A stretch of 64,000 bases of DNA from positions 206,660 to 270,659 of the forward strand of contig NW_017386101.1 in assembly GCF_000237925.1 (NCBI RefSeq). The letters are read 5' to 3'. Positions 35,301 to 50,300 of the stretch are shown in pieces (positions within the stretch are counted from its first letter, which is position 1; every line of letters begins with the position of its first letter). Source of the DNA: Schistosoma mansoni. Lineage: Eukaryota > Platyhelminthes > Trematoda > Strigeidida > Schistosomatidae. The notes below the pieces were generated by a model that was not told where the DNA came from, searched no databases, and saw only the letters and a list, made by a program, of their open reading frames with translations. The translations under genes were made by a program, and so were the position numbers.

Positions 35301-38300
35301 ACAAAGACTTTCCTTATGAAGCGGTGATTCAGTCGATTGAGCACTAAACCATTAAAAACAGAATTGAAATAGTTTAGGGTAACTTGTGTGAAAAGTTTGC
35401 ATACAGATTAAAAAAGGTCAAAAACTCACAGCTTTGAAAGACCGTATTATACATTTGTGCTGCAAATCCCATATAACCACACTGCCGTCCATATCATATG
35501 TTACTAGACGATAATTGGCTAAGGTTGACAGTGAATTACAACTTTTCTGTGTTTTATCAGAATACCTATCCCTTCTCATAAATAATCGTAGGTTAATTGA
35601 TCCAAGACGATTGTATGACGATATTTTTTTATTTTGAACTTTCCCCGACGTCAATGACGATGCTGCAAATTGTTGTATTTCAGAAGAAATTCCAAAACCA
35701 ACTAAGATCAATTAAACGTATCTCAAGAGATTCTATTTGATTTTTAGCCTTGAGATTTACACCACTATTGTTTGTCGTCTTATGAAGTACTTCTAAACAA
35801 CAAACGTATAATGATCCGGATGCATGGCTGACACCAAGAGCAAGCTAAGAGTAACAGAATAGGTGAACAGGTTCAAATTAAAAAAAACAATTAAGAATAA
35901 ACCTCTAAACAACTATTTTATAATATAACGCTACTGAAAGAGCTTAAACAGACAAATTTTTCAGAAAAGTGACCATACATTTCACCGACTAGCTTGATAA
36001 ATAACCTCAGTGAACATTAATTACATAGAGTAGCGTGGAGGCTATTATATATAGCCATATCTCGTTAGCACAACAAGATGAACACCGGATTAATAGGAAT
36101 AGTTAATTTAGTGGTGGTAGTATATAAAAGATAGGTTGTATATAAGGATATAGTATAGGAAGACAGATATGAAGCAATTTTAATCTCAAGGTTTAAGAGA
36201 AGATAAAGAGTGTATACACCTACGCCATTGTGATCGATTCTGAGCCATGTCACCTAGAGTCTCCAACCATTGGTTACTATAGTCACGCGGACCCCAACCA
36301 GGTAGTCTGCATCTGCCAACATAGCTCAGACTAGAAGTTAGTGACTTCAAGCACCGATGCCATGTTTTGGTTTGGTTGCCCCTAAATCTTTTCCAACCAC
36401 CCCCTACACTAGTCAGCATAGCGCGTCGTGGTAATCGGTGTTCAGGTATACGTAACACGTGGCCTAACCATCTCAGTAGATGAAGATTCATCACCTCATC
36501 AACTGATTTACCATCATTTCCTAATACCCTGCGTCTAACCTCACTATTACTTACCCGGTTATCCCAGCAGATGCGAGCAATATTTCTAAGGCATCTGTGG
36601 TCAAATGCTAGTAACTTACGAGTATCATCTACTCTTAATGGCCACGTTTCACAGCCGACCGTTGCTGCTACCTTGACGTGGTGGTCCGGCTTGCCTATCG
36701 TGATGAATCAATCGAGCTATACTGGCTGGAACAATCGTTCCTCAAGGTCCTACCATACCAGACAGGTCGGTTGAAGAGCGGTAAGACTAAAAGCAGCAAA
36801 CACAAGGTCCGAAGGCGAAGTCGTACTGCCCACTGTACAGAGGTGTGACAGCAGTAAGGTGTTTCCTTCAGACAACCAGCATCTGCAGCGATGCTGCCTT
36901 CCCACAAGAAGGGTTGGGGTTAGAAATGGTCGACCCTAAAAATGCACACCTTGCCTTATCCTACGGATTTCCGTCTCCGGCGGCAAAGGTACCTTTAGAA
37001 GAACCCTTCCACGGTGTGGGCAACCGGGAAATGATAACTGCCCTCATACCTCTAACAACACTCAAGACCACTGTATTCATATATATATATTTCCGAATAG
37101 ATCAAAAAAGTGAATTGTAACCAATCAATTACTCAATGTAAAAAACAATGTGGAAAATTACAAAAGTACTGGTCCGAAAGTGTATATCAACTAGGTATAA
37201 TACCCATTTACAATATCAAATTAATTGATTTTATAACCATTCCATGTAGAACGATAATAATAATAATAATTAAATAACCATATGTAAACTTACACGATTT
37301 AAATTCATACAAAGGACAGGTGTAGTATCACCAGCGCAGTGAAACAATGGAGAATCATATTCAGAAGAGAAAAACTAAATTAGAAAATAAACACAATGAG
37401 TGGATAAAATTGAATGGTAAAAACAGTAGTTTTACTTTTGATTAAATGTTTTCATTCAACCAGTTATTATAGAATTACAACATGATAATCGGTTCCTATG
37501 AATAAACCTTTTTTCTAAAGAATCCCACTGTAAATGAGCTTGCAAATAGTTTGTTGTAAACTACTACTGTCTCCAGTTAATTTTTAGTGGTTTGGATTAT
37601 TCCGTTGTTAATGTTTTGATTAGTCTTAGTTGACAGAGTGCAGTACCCTGTGTGATTTGTTTCGATGCAGCCATTATGTCTCAGATTTACATGGAATAGA
37701 CAGAATACGACTAGAAGTGAAATTCAGGATTGGCCTTTCATGCCATTTGGAGCTCGTCAGCTGGATGTACCTGCATCTCAGAGAGACAACAACTCCAGGA
37801 TAGAGGTACATTCAGATGACCCTGATTGAGCCAATAATCTATTTACGAAATACAATGTATAAATTACGCTAAATTGAGTTCATCTAGGAATTTATATTTG
37901 TTTTATACTCTGACTTACTTTAATACAACCATCTTCTGATCCACTGATTAAAAGCACTGCGATATGATTTGGATTTATATTTGTAAGCAAATCGTTGGGA
38001 TTATCCACTGTGTTTTTATTAAAATATTTCAAATAATCTAATTGACTAATTGCACGAGAATGTGAATGCCACTGACGAATTAATCGAAATGTTTGTAATA
38101 AATTTCCTTTAGTATAAACTACATTGAAATATGCTACAACACCATGACTAGTTCCGATAAAAAATCTAAAAGAAATTGAGTGGTAACAATAATAATCATG
38201 ATTTACTCAAAACCAAATATTTTTAATTATGGTAAAGAATTTGTTGGGGATGTTAAATCCCCAAAACTTACTTGGTAAATGGCCTAATTTTGTAATTTTA

Positions 38301-41300
38301 TTTTGAAAATTTGAATTTCTTTGTTTTCGCGCCAAAAGCGCTCTTTTCACCTTCGAGTCGAATTTCCCACTTGTAAAATATCTTAAACGCTATAGGTTCG
38401 TTGTATGTTTGAGTGTGCTATTTTGTAATGCTGCCCAAGGACAATTTATTGCTGTATATATACGTTTGATTTTTTTCCCTTACGATTACTGTGCTTCTGG
38501 CTGCTACGGAATATATTTTCGCCGCTTCCAACTTGGACTTCTTACTCTACTTAGTTGGGTCTGGGACGCGTCAGAATAGCTAGCTTATCGGTCTCTCGTC
38601 ACAAGTCTTTGTTTCGTTCGCTAACTAGTGAATTCGAAACGCTTCAGATATAACAGAATTCACGGCACAAAATACTCAAACTTACTAGGAAATTCACATT
38701 TACAAAAAAAGATCTAGCTTTGGAATATTCCAGAATGAATGCATGATACGTTTTTAAACAGTGATCAGCAATGGGATTGATATTCAGCCGTAGATCTTTT
38801 CGAACGGTCTTCCATCATCATCTATTTTGATTGCCAAACGTATTAGATGCATAGATTCTAATCATTTTCAGTGATTAAATTCAATTAAGCTTACAAACAT
38901 TATATGAAGGCGTGCAAGTGCACATATTCAACAGATAATTAATCAAAACAAATTTAAAGAACGTAAATATACGATAATGCACTTTACAAATTAATTTAAT
39001 TCACACTAAATTGTTTGTTTCGACCTAGCCCTCCTATCTCATGCACACGAGTAAATATAGACGAAGACAGCAAATGTAGCAGCAGCCTCTGCATCAATAG
39101 GCCTCAACATACACAAATGGAAAAACAAGATTCTCAAATATAACACAGAGAACACCAACCCAGTCACACTTGATGGCGAAACTCTGCAAGAGGTGGAAAC
39201 GTTCACGTAACTGAGAAGCATCATTGATGAAAAAGGAGTATCTGATGCAAATGTAAAGGCGAGGATTGGAAAAGCAAGGGCAGCATTTCTACAATTTGAA
39301 GAACATATGGAACTCAAAACAACTCTCAACTAATTTCAAAGTCAGAATCTTCAATACGAACGTCAAGACAGTCCTACTGTACGAAGCTGAAACTTGGAGA
39401 ACTACTACATCCATCGTCAAGAAGGTACAAGTATTTATAAACAGTTGTTTACGCAGAATACTCAACATTCACTGGCCGGATACTATCAGCAACAACGTTT
39501 TATGGGAGAGGACAAACCAGCTTCCAGTTGAAGAGGAAATTAGGAAAAGACGTTGGAAGTGGATCGGACACACATTGAGGAAATCACCAAACTGCATCAC
39601 GAGGAAAGCACTAGCTTGGAATCCGGAAGGGAAGCGGAAAGGAGGAAGGCCAAAGAACAGATTACCCCGGGAAATAGAAGCAGATATGAAAAGGATGAAT
39701 GTTAACTGGAAAGAACTGGAAAGGATTGCCCAGGACAGGGTTGGATGGAGAATGGTGGTGTGCGGCCTGTGCTCCTCCACAAGGGGTAACAGGAGTAAGT
39801 ATGTAAGCAAATTGTTTGTTTATGTTGAATGTAAAGTAGTAGTCCTTTTTATTGTGTTTTCAGATTTTGACATATGTAGTTTATAACAGTATTTACGATG
39901 ATAGAAAATGTAAACCGAGTTATTATTGAAAATTGATTTACTAGTGACATTTATCAGATTTATTTCGATTGAGAAAAATTGTTCTTTCTTGAAGTTATGA
40001 GAATTTATTTATTTAAACACATAAATATTGGTACAAAGGGGAACCAGATATATATGCGCCACACAAATCTCATTTGATTCGTGTGTGGGCTGTGATGCTG
40101 ACCAGGTGCACAAACTGAAACAGGTGGTTTTCTCAGGGGACCACACTCACAGCCTTTGACCTAAAGGTCTGATCCACAAGACAGTGCAGGAGCATCATGA
40201 GGAGATGCAGTCCCATGGTAGCCGGTGACCAACGATTGATTCATACGCCATTTGTTCCTTCAGGATACTGGAGCCCATGTGCACCATTGGTTTGGAATCA
40301 GGGTTTTCCAACTCCCATAGGTGGACTCGCCGTGTCCACCAACCCGGTTAAACCGCCGGACATTCGCTTTTCGTCCTCTCGATTTCGTAAACAACACCGT
40401 GGCCACGAGAAGGCAGTGAGTAGGACTTCCGTGGCAGAGATTATATACGCGTGGGTATGTGAGAGCATTTCAAGAGGGAGAGTGGACTCTCCCCACTCTC
40501 AGCTGTACCAGGGCATTTGGGGGCCTTATGAGAATACTTTTTAGTATTTTAAAATTTGGTGAACGATTTAAGAATTAAGGTCATTATTGACCATTTGATC
40601 ATCATCTTTATTAAATACAAATCTTAATAAAAAAATTCTACATGACAAAATACACTTCGAATGTTTAAACTGGAAAAAATAGTAACTGGATGAGAAAAAT
40701 AAATTTACTATAAGAAATTTGAATGACCAATGAATATGGAATAGACTTTTAGAATTTTTCTTATGATTACCAGTTACCTTGATTCATCAATTATTCTCAT
40801 TATTGTTATTCCTCCAGGATTTATCTTTGAATGTGAAGTAGCAGATGAATTTTGTGTTTCTTTCTTGACCAATAAGTAATCATTATTGATATTGTTTAAG
40901 CATAAAATATCTAACAGTTGTCCAGATTCACAGTTCCAGATCTATAATAAGAGAAAGGTGATATAAATACATACATGCACGCATACACATGATCACTATC
41001 TAATATTAACTACATGAGTTCTGACATTTTTTGTTGTGCTTCTAAAAGAAGAGCATAAAATAACTTTAAAATTTAGTTTTATTACAAATGGACATAAGTA
41101 GATGGGCATACAATATACTGTATGACATATTCTTCTTTAATGGGTTTAAAATTCTCTTCTACCTATAAATTCAGGGAATGGAGAATTATCATAGATTTTG
41201 TATTCACAAAGGAATTTTTACAATCTTTATTCTTAATGTAAACAAGATAATAAGTGAGTTAGATAAATCGGACGACTATAACACAACACTTTAACAATAA

Positions 41301-44300
41301 TTCCTCATGTGACTAAATAGAGAAGTCAGGAACTCGAGATAAACTTGATAAACCTAGAAGTCAAAACTGTGACAGAATAACTCTGTTTTATAGCAACAAC
41401 TATGACCTTGGAATAAATTAACAAAAATAGCAAAGTAAGTGAGGAAGCAACCGATTAGGTAATAAGAAAAGCCAGTGGAATAATATAAGTTGGCGTGACA
41501 TTCTCAAGGCCTTCCTTGAAGGTCAGAATTATGATTAGTTGACAGAAATAAAAAAAATAATGAGTTAATATATACCTAACGCATATCTACTTAACTTCTT
41601 AATATCAATTAGCAAATATCTTTTAATATATATATTGTAATACGTGGATTTTTCAAGTAGGTTAAAATAGTAATTGTAACCGTTGTAAACTTTTTATTTT
41701 TCTATATTTTTCACTATGGTATTTAAAATGATTAGTTAATTTAATGAATTTAGCTGAATAACAAAGTACATAATTTATGTATTATACATTTAATAACATA
41801 TTTTTATCATACGTGAAAGGGTAGGAGACACAACCTGGTTATCTGAACCACTTATTTAATTCAGAGGTAATCCTATAGATGGGATAACGTTCTCATTGAC
41901 GTATTATATTATCAACCATCAGTAAGGATGAAATATACACCGGATCAGTCCATCTAGCAACCGTCCATGTGGAACATTAATAAATTGCTACCATGATCAG
42001 TAATCTTCAGTTCTTGATTTATTCAACGGAACCAATAGGTTAGATACTGTTGATATTGGCTTTTAACATAGATATGGCGATAATGTGACTAATTCACTTT
42101 CCATGATGTTTCATTAAAGCCGATAACGTTAAAATAAGACTGAAAAAAGTATGCACGATTAGTTATTGAATATGGTGGCGTTTATTAGATTGTTGGTGGA
42201 TTATGTAAAAAAAAATAACTGGTGCTTTTATCCAACAACGTAAATATTGCAAGGAAATATCAGAGCAAACGTAGTTTAAATGATTTATCATATCATTTCT
42301 ACCAGTAAATTATATTTAACCGAACTTCGGAATCTCGACCAACGAATGACAAGTCCTAAAGTTAATAAAGAAGACTAGACTACAGATTATGAATTAGACT
42401 TTAATTTACGCACTGTAATGCTGAATCGATCAGTTAGCCGCATGTACATCGTTTCTAGTTGCCATACCTGATTAGCACAGAAGGATAAAATTATGAAGTA
42501 GAATCCCAGGGTAGTAGAAGTAGTAACAGTATGAGTGGTAATAGGAAAGATTAGAGATCGAAGATACGATGCGAGAAAATATAAACTGAAGAAATAAAAA
42601 CAAAAATAATTGTAAGGAATTCAGAAGCTCACAATCTGAAGTAAAACAAAGAATGGATGGACCTGGGCTACCACAAACGGTTTTGAGCCATATCATTCCA
42701 AGTCTCTGATCACTGGTTGCGATAATCAAGCAGACTCCAATTAGACAGTTTACACCCGTTAACATGGCTCAGTCCGATTGTCAAAGTTTAGATCAAGAGT
42801 TTAGTAATGTTTGCAAGGAATACAACATAAGCTATTCATCCAACCACACAATTAAAAGTACATTTATTGATGCTTACCTCAATGGTCCCATCACTGCATC
42901 CAACAACCAAGAGTCCTTGTGGCAAGAAATCCATGCACCAGATGGTAGCTAATAAACATTTTAACATTTTGAAAATCAAGTCATAACACATAATATATAC
43001 GCTATTCATATGAAATGAGTGAAGTATGCTTTTCCAGGTGTTAAGCTGGGGTAACTAATTGAAAATGTAGAAGTTTGTAATCTGGGAAACAAATATACGC
43101 ATTTTCAATGCTTATTTATTAAGCAATTGATTTATAGAATTGTCACACTGTCCTAACTGTAGGCTTGTATCCGACTCCTTAACTCTTGACATATCACCTC
43201 TTAAAATCCATAAATTATGCCAAATTAGTCGTAAACCTGCAACTCACTTTTGGATCACAAATGTTCTAGTCATGTGTGCGTGCAGAAATTTATCATTTTT
43301 AGTGAATTGTAATTTTGTATGACATATATTATATGCAATCATGAGAGCTCTTCAATTTGAATAACACAAAACAATACTTGGTTGGTCCACCCGGTACATT
43401 GGGAGAGGGTAGTATTCTGTGAGGACAGTCGACCATTTAATACATACAATAGCTGAGCTACTAAACTCAGTGTTCCTGGCCATGAGTAAGAAATTTATTT
43501 ATAAATCCGTCCTTTATTTGTGACCACTGGTTGCGATTATGACGATGACCATAAGTTAGTAGTCTGAACCGACAAATAAGATTCAGACCAGTTGTGTACT
43601 TGGGTAATATTTCATCTTAGTTTGTCTGCTATTAGCATTTATATAACCAGTGGTTGGGATTTCGCAATACATATCCTAATCGTTTCACTCACTGGAGATT
43701 CACACAGATACAATGATCGATTTTCCATCATAACCTAGTACCTGAAGCCTAAACTCAAGGGCTACCAACCACCATACGTGAGAAAGGCTTCGACCTTCTC
43801 CATGATCAAACCAAAGGTGTACATAATTCCTTGGATAATAACTGCACCTATCTTCTATAGAAAAACTGACTATACATTAAAGAGGATGGGGTAGTATTGA
43901 GGTTGGAACTTATCAAATGATAGTGTCTGTACACACATTCAATTTGTCATTAAAATTTCAAACATTTTTGTATTTGAAATCAAAACTGACTTAGTAATAT
44001 CAAACCCAGAGTAAACATTAACTGTACAGTAAGTGTTAAACAAAAATTCAGATTTAAAATAGATAAAACGGTACTGTGTTTTCTAAATCAATCCTTTGTT
44101 AGAACACGGAATATAAGACATAATTTCTTTAAAACATAATTCCTTATGGATTCAATGATCACATGTTTTGTTATCTAACATAAGTCATAAATACAGTGCA
44201 TTTTTTTTATTAACTCAGATTTTTGAACTTAGCTTTAAATCACACTGTAAGTTTTGAGATCTAATGACACTACCCGGGTGCCCAAAACGAAGTCCGCGAA

Positions 44301-47300
44301 GCAAGGTTTGAACTAGAAGACTTATTTGAAAGTTGATTGACCTAACCACTGACCATAGCCCCACCAGCGCGTAAACATTAAAACTATAAAGACAACTAAC
44401 TTTCAATACGGGATTGATGTCAAATATGTGCTTCCTTGATTTTGGTCCCTTTATATGATAATAATCACAACAGCGAGGCAGGTGTAACATGCACACAAAC
44501 AAATCGGGATTTAGTGATGGATAATCATAGATACTACAAATATAACGAAAAGCGAGACATATCCATTGGAAGTACTTACAAAATTTTCGGCATGCAGCAG
44601 ATGACGGCAAGCTTTTTCGTCTAATGTTTGCTTCTTCTGAATACCTAAAGAAAAAATCATAAACACGATATTTATACAGGAATTTCTACCCATAACTTAC
44701 AAGAAAATAAGGCTAATTATCATCGAAAATAAATATTATGTTTTAAATGATCTAAAATACATTTGACTAGACAACAATGTTTGAACATTGGTAATAACAA
44801 GAAAGGTATAATTCAGTATAATAAAAAACAGAGGTTGTGAACATATAATTCAGATAGGAAGAAATTAGAAAATCTGTTTTTGAATATCCTTAAGTTTGTA
44901 AAACCAAATACTTGGATGTCTTAATAAATAAATTTAAATTATAAAATACAATTTAAAAGTCTGTGTCAAAATTGTTGGTAATTAGGAATGTTGTGTGACG
45001 TACTGATTTAAGATCTGACTAAAAAGTGGGTTTTGACGGGAGATCCGAAACATAAGGCCCAGGTGTTTTAAATGACTTCAATCAGAAGGGTATGTTCGAC
45101 AGCATATAAAATGTGATAGAGGCATTAGAAGTCATTTGAAATCTGTTTAAAAAAATCTTTGCTGGATATTTAAAGTGGATAAGTGGAGAAAAACTCTTTA
45201 TTTTTATATGTTTACAAATTAATCCTGCATATTTGAACTTCATAGCTTGGAGATCAAGCATATTCATTTTACTGATACTTCTAAATTACGCGATTATAAG
45301 CTTATTGATCTATTTACAAGTGAAACATAATGCTTAACTCAATTTTAAGGTTAATTAATAGAATGTTATTTTTCTATTATCATATCATAAACAGTCTTTA
45401 AAGTGAAATAATGAATATTTTTCAAAAGTCAGATCTTTTTCATATGAGTTGGGAATTCAGTATAGAACAATACTAATGCGCTTTTTACTTGCCCAACCGT
45501 TGCTGCTATCTTGACGTGGTGGTCCGGCTTGCCTATCGTGATGAATCAATCGAGCTATACTGGCTGGAACAATCGTTCCTCAAGGTCCTACCATACCAGA
45601 CAGTCGGGTTGAAGAGTGGTAAGAATAAAAGCAGCAACACAAAGGTCCGAAGGCGAAGTCGTACTGCCCACTGTACAGAGGTGTGACAGCAGTAAGGTGT
45701 TTCCTTCAGACAACCAGCATCTGCAGCGATGCTGCCTTCCCACAAGAAGGGGTGGGGTTAGAAATGGTCGACCCTAAAAATGCACACCTCGCCTTATCCC
45801 ACGGATATCCGTCTCTGACGGTAAGGTCCCAACAAGTACGGAGCTAGCACAAAAACTACTCACAAAAATATCGTGTGTAACCGACCTCAAGCAGTTGTTC
45901 CTTGGGCACTGCGGTCACGCTCTCAGGTCATTAAGACCACTTCTAACCCAATTTCCTTTTCAGGTACCTCTAGAAGAACCCTTCTACAGTGTGGACAACC
46001 GGGAAGTGATAACTGCCCTCATACCTCTAACAGCACTCAAGACCACTGTATTCACAATCATAATCGGCTTTTTACTTGTCAGTCAAGAGTAAAGGTAAAA
46101 GGAAATTAAACAGTACACATTTAGCAATCAGATTTAAGTGTGAAGAAGAGCTGCTTTACAATAAGCTGCATTTCTTCGACATTTTGTTACACAAAAGAGA
46201 TATCAGTAGAAATGTGTATAGAAATAGTCCATCAGCATATCAATAAACACGTTTCTTTAGCTTAGTATCCATTTGTTATGATAAGATGAATCTAGTTAGA
46301 TGCCCAGCAAGTAGAGTTGAAAAGAAATGCCCAGACGACACCATAGACAAAGAACTAGAGTTTATGGACAATATGTCGATCGAAATGACTTTATGGTGTC
46401 GTTTGGGTATTTCTCTTGAGCTCTACTTACTTACTTATACTAAGCTTTCTCTATCGAGCAATTAAGCAAGAATTGACAATGCTACGTAAAAGTAAACTGA
46501 TTATTACACTAATTTAAACATTGACAGTATTATAATAAGTAGTCTGGTCAGAGGCATACAGAAGAGTTACTACTGTTGATGATATCCTAAACAGAAAAAG
46601 AAAATGGTTGAACAACTAGGTAGTGAAAGGTCAAAAACTCGTTTTTTTTTCATATTAACGAAAAGAAACCCGATTAGCATCGAGAAAAGATATTGAGCAG
46701 AAACAATAAAATTCGCAAAACAAAAACGTAAAAGATAATTTCCAAAATCAAGATCTAAAGAGAGACAAGAAGTGGATATCAATGTACTACTGCAAATTAT
46801 TCTCAGCCATGTCACTCGATCTCTCCAATCATTGATTACTTGTAAACTGTAGTCAAATGTTAAGAAAGGTCAGTGAGTACGGTAAATTTAATTACTTTAG
46901 GGATAAACAAAAATAATACCTTTTTAAATCAAATAAAAGATTTCCTGAGTCAGCACACCATAGTTGGATAACCTTCGAAGGATATGATTTAATGCGTATA
47001 TAGGATCGAACAGATGTCACTGCTAGTAGTCCATGAGGACAAACATTTCCATTTTTATCTTTATAATACACTTGACCACATGCAACGGTCCATTCAGGTG
47101 ACAATAAACAATCATGTTGATCATAATCTGAATCCATTGAACCTGTTGTTGTCACATTATTCACAAGATCTATGGTTAGTGGTAGGACTCGTATGATTGG
47201 TTCACGTTTGGTAGAATTTGATGACCTATGAAAATAATGATAATAATTTTGTAGGCCACATAGTATAAACGATAGACAAGTTAGTGGTGATGACAGAAAA

Positions 47301-50300
47301 ACAGCCAATTAAGCTGATGTTGAATATTTCATAAAGATAGTTGATATGCATAATAATATAACAAAATTTTATTGCTAAACTACAGATAAAAGTTAGGTAA
47401 ATAAAGGATAGACTATGGATGGAAGATGAACTGTTTCCAGATTCTTACACATCTTTGTATTAAAATCATAGATAATACTTTAGAATTTAGTGCATTTACG
47501 ATGAATCAGATTGATGATGACAGGAATCGACCAATTGATTGTTCTTATAAAAGCCCAGGTAGGTTAATTAGCAATATTATCTAAACTTGATGTAGTGTAG
47601 AGATAATAATAATAATAACTCGAGAAATCCAAATCTAATGATGCACAGAACTTCCATAGTTTATGGACGATACCAAAAACTAACATGATAGCACAATTTC
47701 ACTGTGTATAACGATAATCGGTTTATTAAAAGAACGTAATACTAGAATTATTACTCATATAATGTGATATAAATAGGTAGCCAAATGACTGGAAAAGAAC
47801 CTACATAAAAAGTTGAAGATGTACTGCAGTTCCATCTTAGAGACAATAAAATTTCATTTGGAATTAGATAGAATATTAGATTATCATATGATTTACTTGA
47901 ATACAAACAAAATAGATCAATAAAATAAGACGACAATTAATAGATCTATGATTAACGACGAGTTTTAATCCATAGATGACTTTATTCTAGTAACTTAACC
48001 TTTACCGATATAAATTGGTAATCGGGAGACAGATATTTCGATACGCTGTCCTTAATTTACAAAAAACATTTATGATATAATGTTAAGCAAGAGTAAACTA
48101 TACATTCATGAAAGTTGGTCACTCTATCTGACAGATTAACTCAATCATATAGTTAAACAATAATAGGGTTAGTTGGTGTGTTAAAATGGAAAAGCATGCG
48201 TAATGTATTTTATTGGGAAACAAACACATTACCTAACAATTCAGAATCTCATATAGACGAAAAGTATAGTTTCATATATGATATAACCATTCATCGTATT
48301 CCTAAACATTCATCCCTTTCTATCAATATCGATCGTTATATAGTCTAAGGGAGTCAAAAATCAATAATGAATGAAAGTGTTGTAGTAACAGGGGGATGCA
48401 CGAAAAGCAATTCATTCCATTTAGGACACGTCTGCTGGACGTATTCGTAAAGCATATCCAAAAATCCACTGTTAACCAAAATCAATCTATTCTAAAATGC
48501 ATATGATAAGATGATTATATCGATGGTATTCCATACATAATGCAGATATTTCAACAAAGACTGATCAAAATTCAGTCCTGAGTATCAACAACGGGATAAA
48601 TAAAATCCTTTTCAGTGATCCTAAGGATTTAAGTGAAGTTTGAGAAAAAATAGACTAGATACGAATATAAATCATAAATAAATGTAATATATTTCAAAAG
48701 AAGAAATCTCACAAAATTTACACCAAAAATTATCATTAACTAACTTGGACTGTAAGCAAATCATTCCTAAACAAGTCAATAATAAGACCAAACTACAACC
48801 CAACAAACTAGTGCCCAGCATAGATGCAGTTAAACCAAGTCTTGCAGTCCAACCAGTAAAACCTCCAGGTGATGTTGATGATGCATGTAAACGTTTTCTT
48901 CTTACATTTGATATAAGTATATTGTTGTCATCATCATTTATAAAGTGTAAATGATTATTTTCATCCAATGTACGTTCATTTTTCAACGATAGATACCATA
49001 TAAAATTCCTTCTAGTTCAAAGGAAAAAATAAAATGGAATAATTGGATAGGTTAATATTATTAAATTATTTGGAAACATAAATATTTGGTACAAAGAAAC
49101 CCCAGATACATATGCGCCACACAAATCTCATTTGATTTGTGAGAGGGCTGTGATACTGCACAGGTGCCCAAACTGAAACAGGTGGTTTTCTTAGGAGGCC
49201 AAACCCACAGCCTTTGACCTAAAAGTCTGATCCACAAGGCAGTGGAGCATCGTGAGGAGATGCAGTCCCATGGTAGTCGGTGACCAACAACAGGTTCATA
49301 CGCCATTTGTTCCCTCAGGATAATGGAGCCCATGTGCACCATTGGTTTGGAATCAGGGTTTTCCAACTCCTCTAGGTGGATATCCCATGTCCAACAACCC
49401 GGTTAAAGCGCCGGACATTCGCTTTTCGTCCTCTCAATTTCGTAAACAACACCCCGCCAAGAGAAGGCAGTGAGTAGGACTTCTTTGGCAGAGGTTATAT
49501 ACGCGTGGCCATGTGAGAGCATTTCGAGAGGGAGATTGGACTGTCCCCACTGTCGGCCGTACCAGGGCATTTGGGGATGAAGTTAGATAACAAGTTTAAA
49601 ACTATTATGATAAAATACAGGCTTATAAAACAGAAGAAATAATATCAGCTAAGTGTTAGTTACACAATGAAACAATAAAATATTATATATACACAAAACT
49701 GATATTAAAAACTTTCGAAATAGTAATAATATTATTAGTTTAAATATGGAAGACGATCTCTGCATATTATACCTATCAATAATAAAATATTTAAGCAAAA
49801 TACTAATTAAATGTTCACACTCCTAATTGGTCATCTCATCGTCAGACGAATCTTTTCGAGTTTTATTGATCATGACAAGCCATCATCATCAAGTCAATGG
49901 AGTGGTGAATCAACGAAATTGATGGTGATATGGTTTAGCTACTGATGAGACTGTTTAAGAATTTGTTCACTGAAGAGTTCGCTTTTCAGAAAATTTATTT
50001 ACAAAGCTATACAGTCGCAAATATGTACTTTCTACTCTACAATGATAATCAATTATATGGTTTGAAAAACTTTGGGGATTAAGTAAGTAATATTCATTAT
50101 TATTAAACATTTGTATTCTCTAATGAGTGGAAAATCCAAATCAAAACTGTCTTCACTAACGTTTACCTATTAATTGCTAATAGCTTCATCAAACTAATAG
50201 TTACCTTATGCTCATCATAATTATGACGTTTTTTGTTACTTTAAAACAGAGTATTCACACATCTGAATGGTAAGTAATCAAGAGAATGTTCATATAAAAA

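Noticed and set aside
42764-42952. Plus-strand 62-codon frame
   Set aside because: Antisense to a SCAP WD40 exon and an RTE relic.
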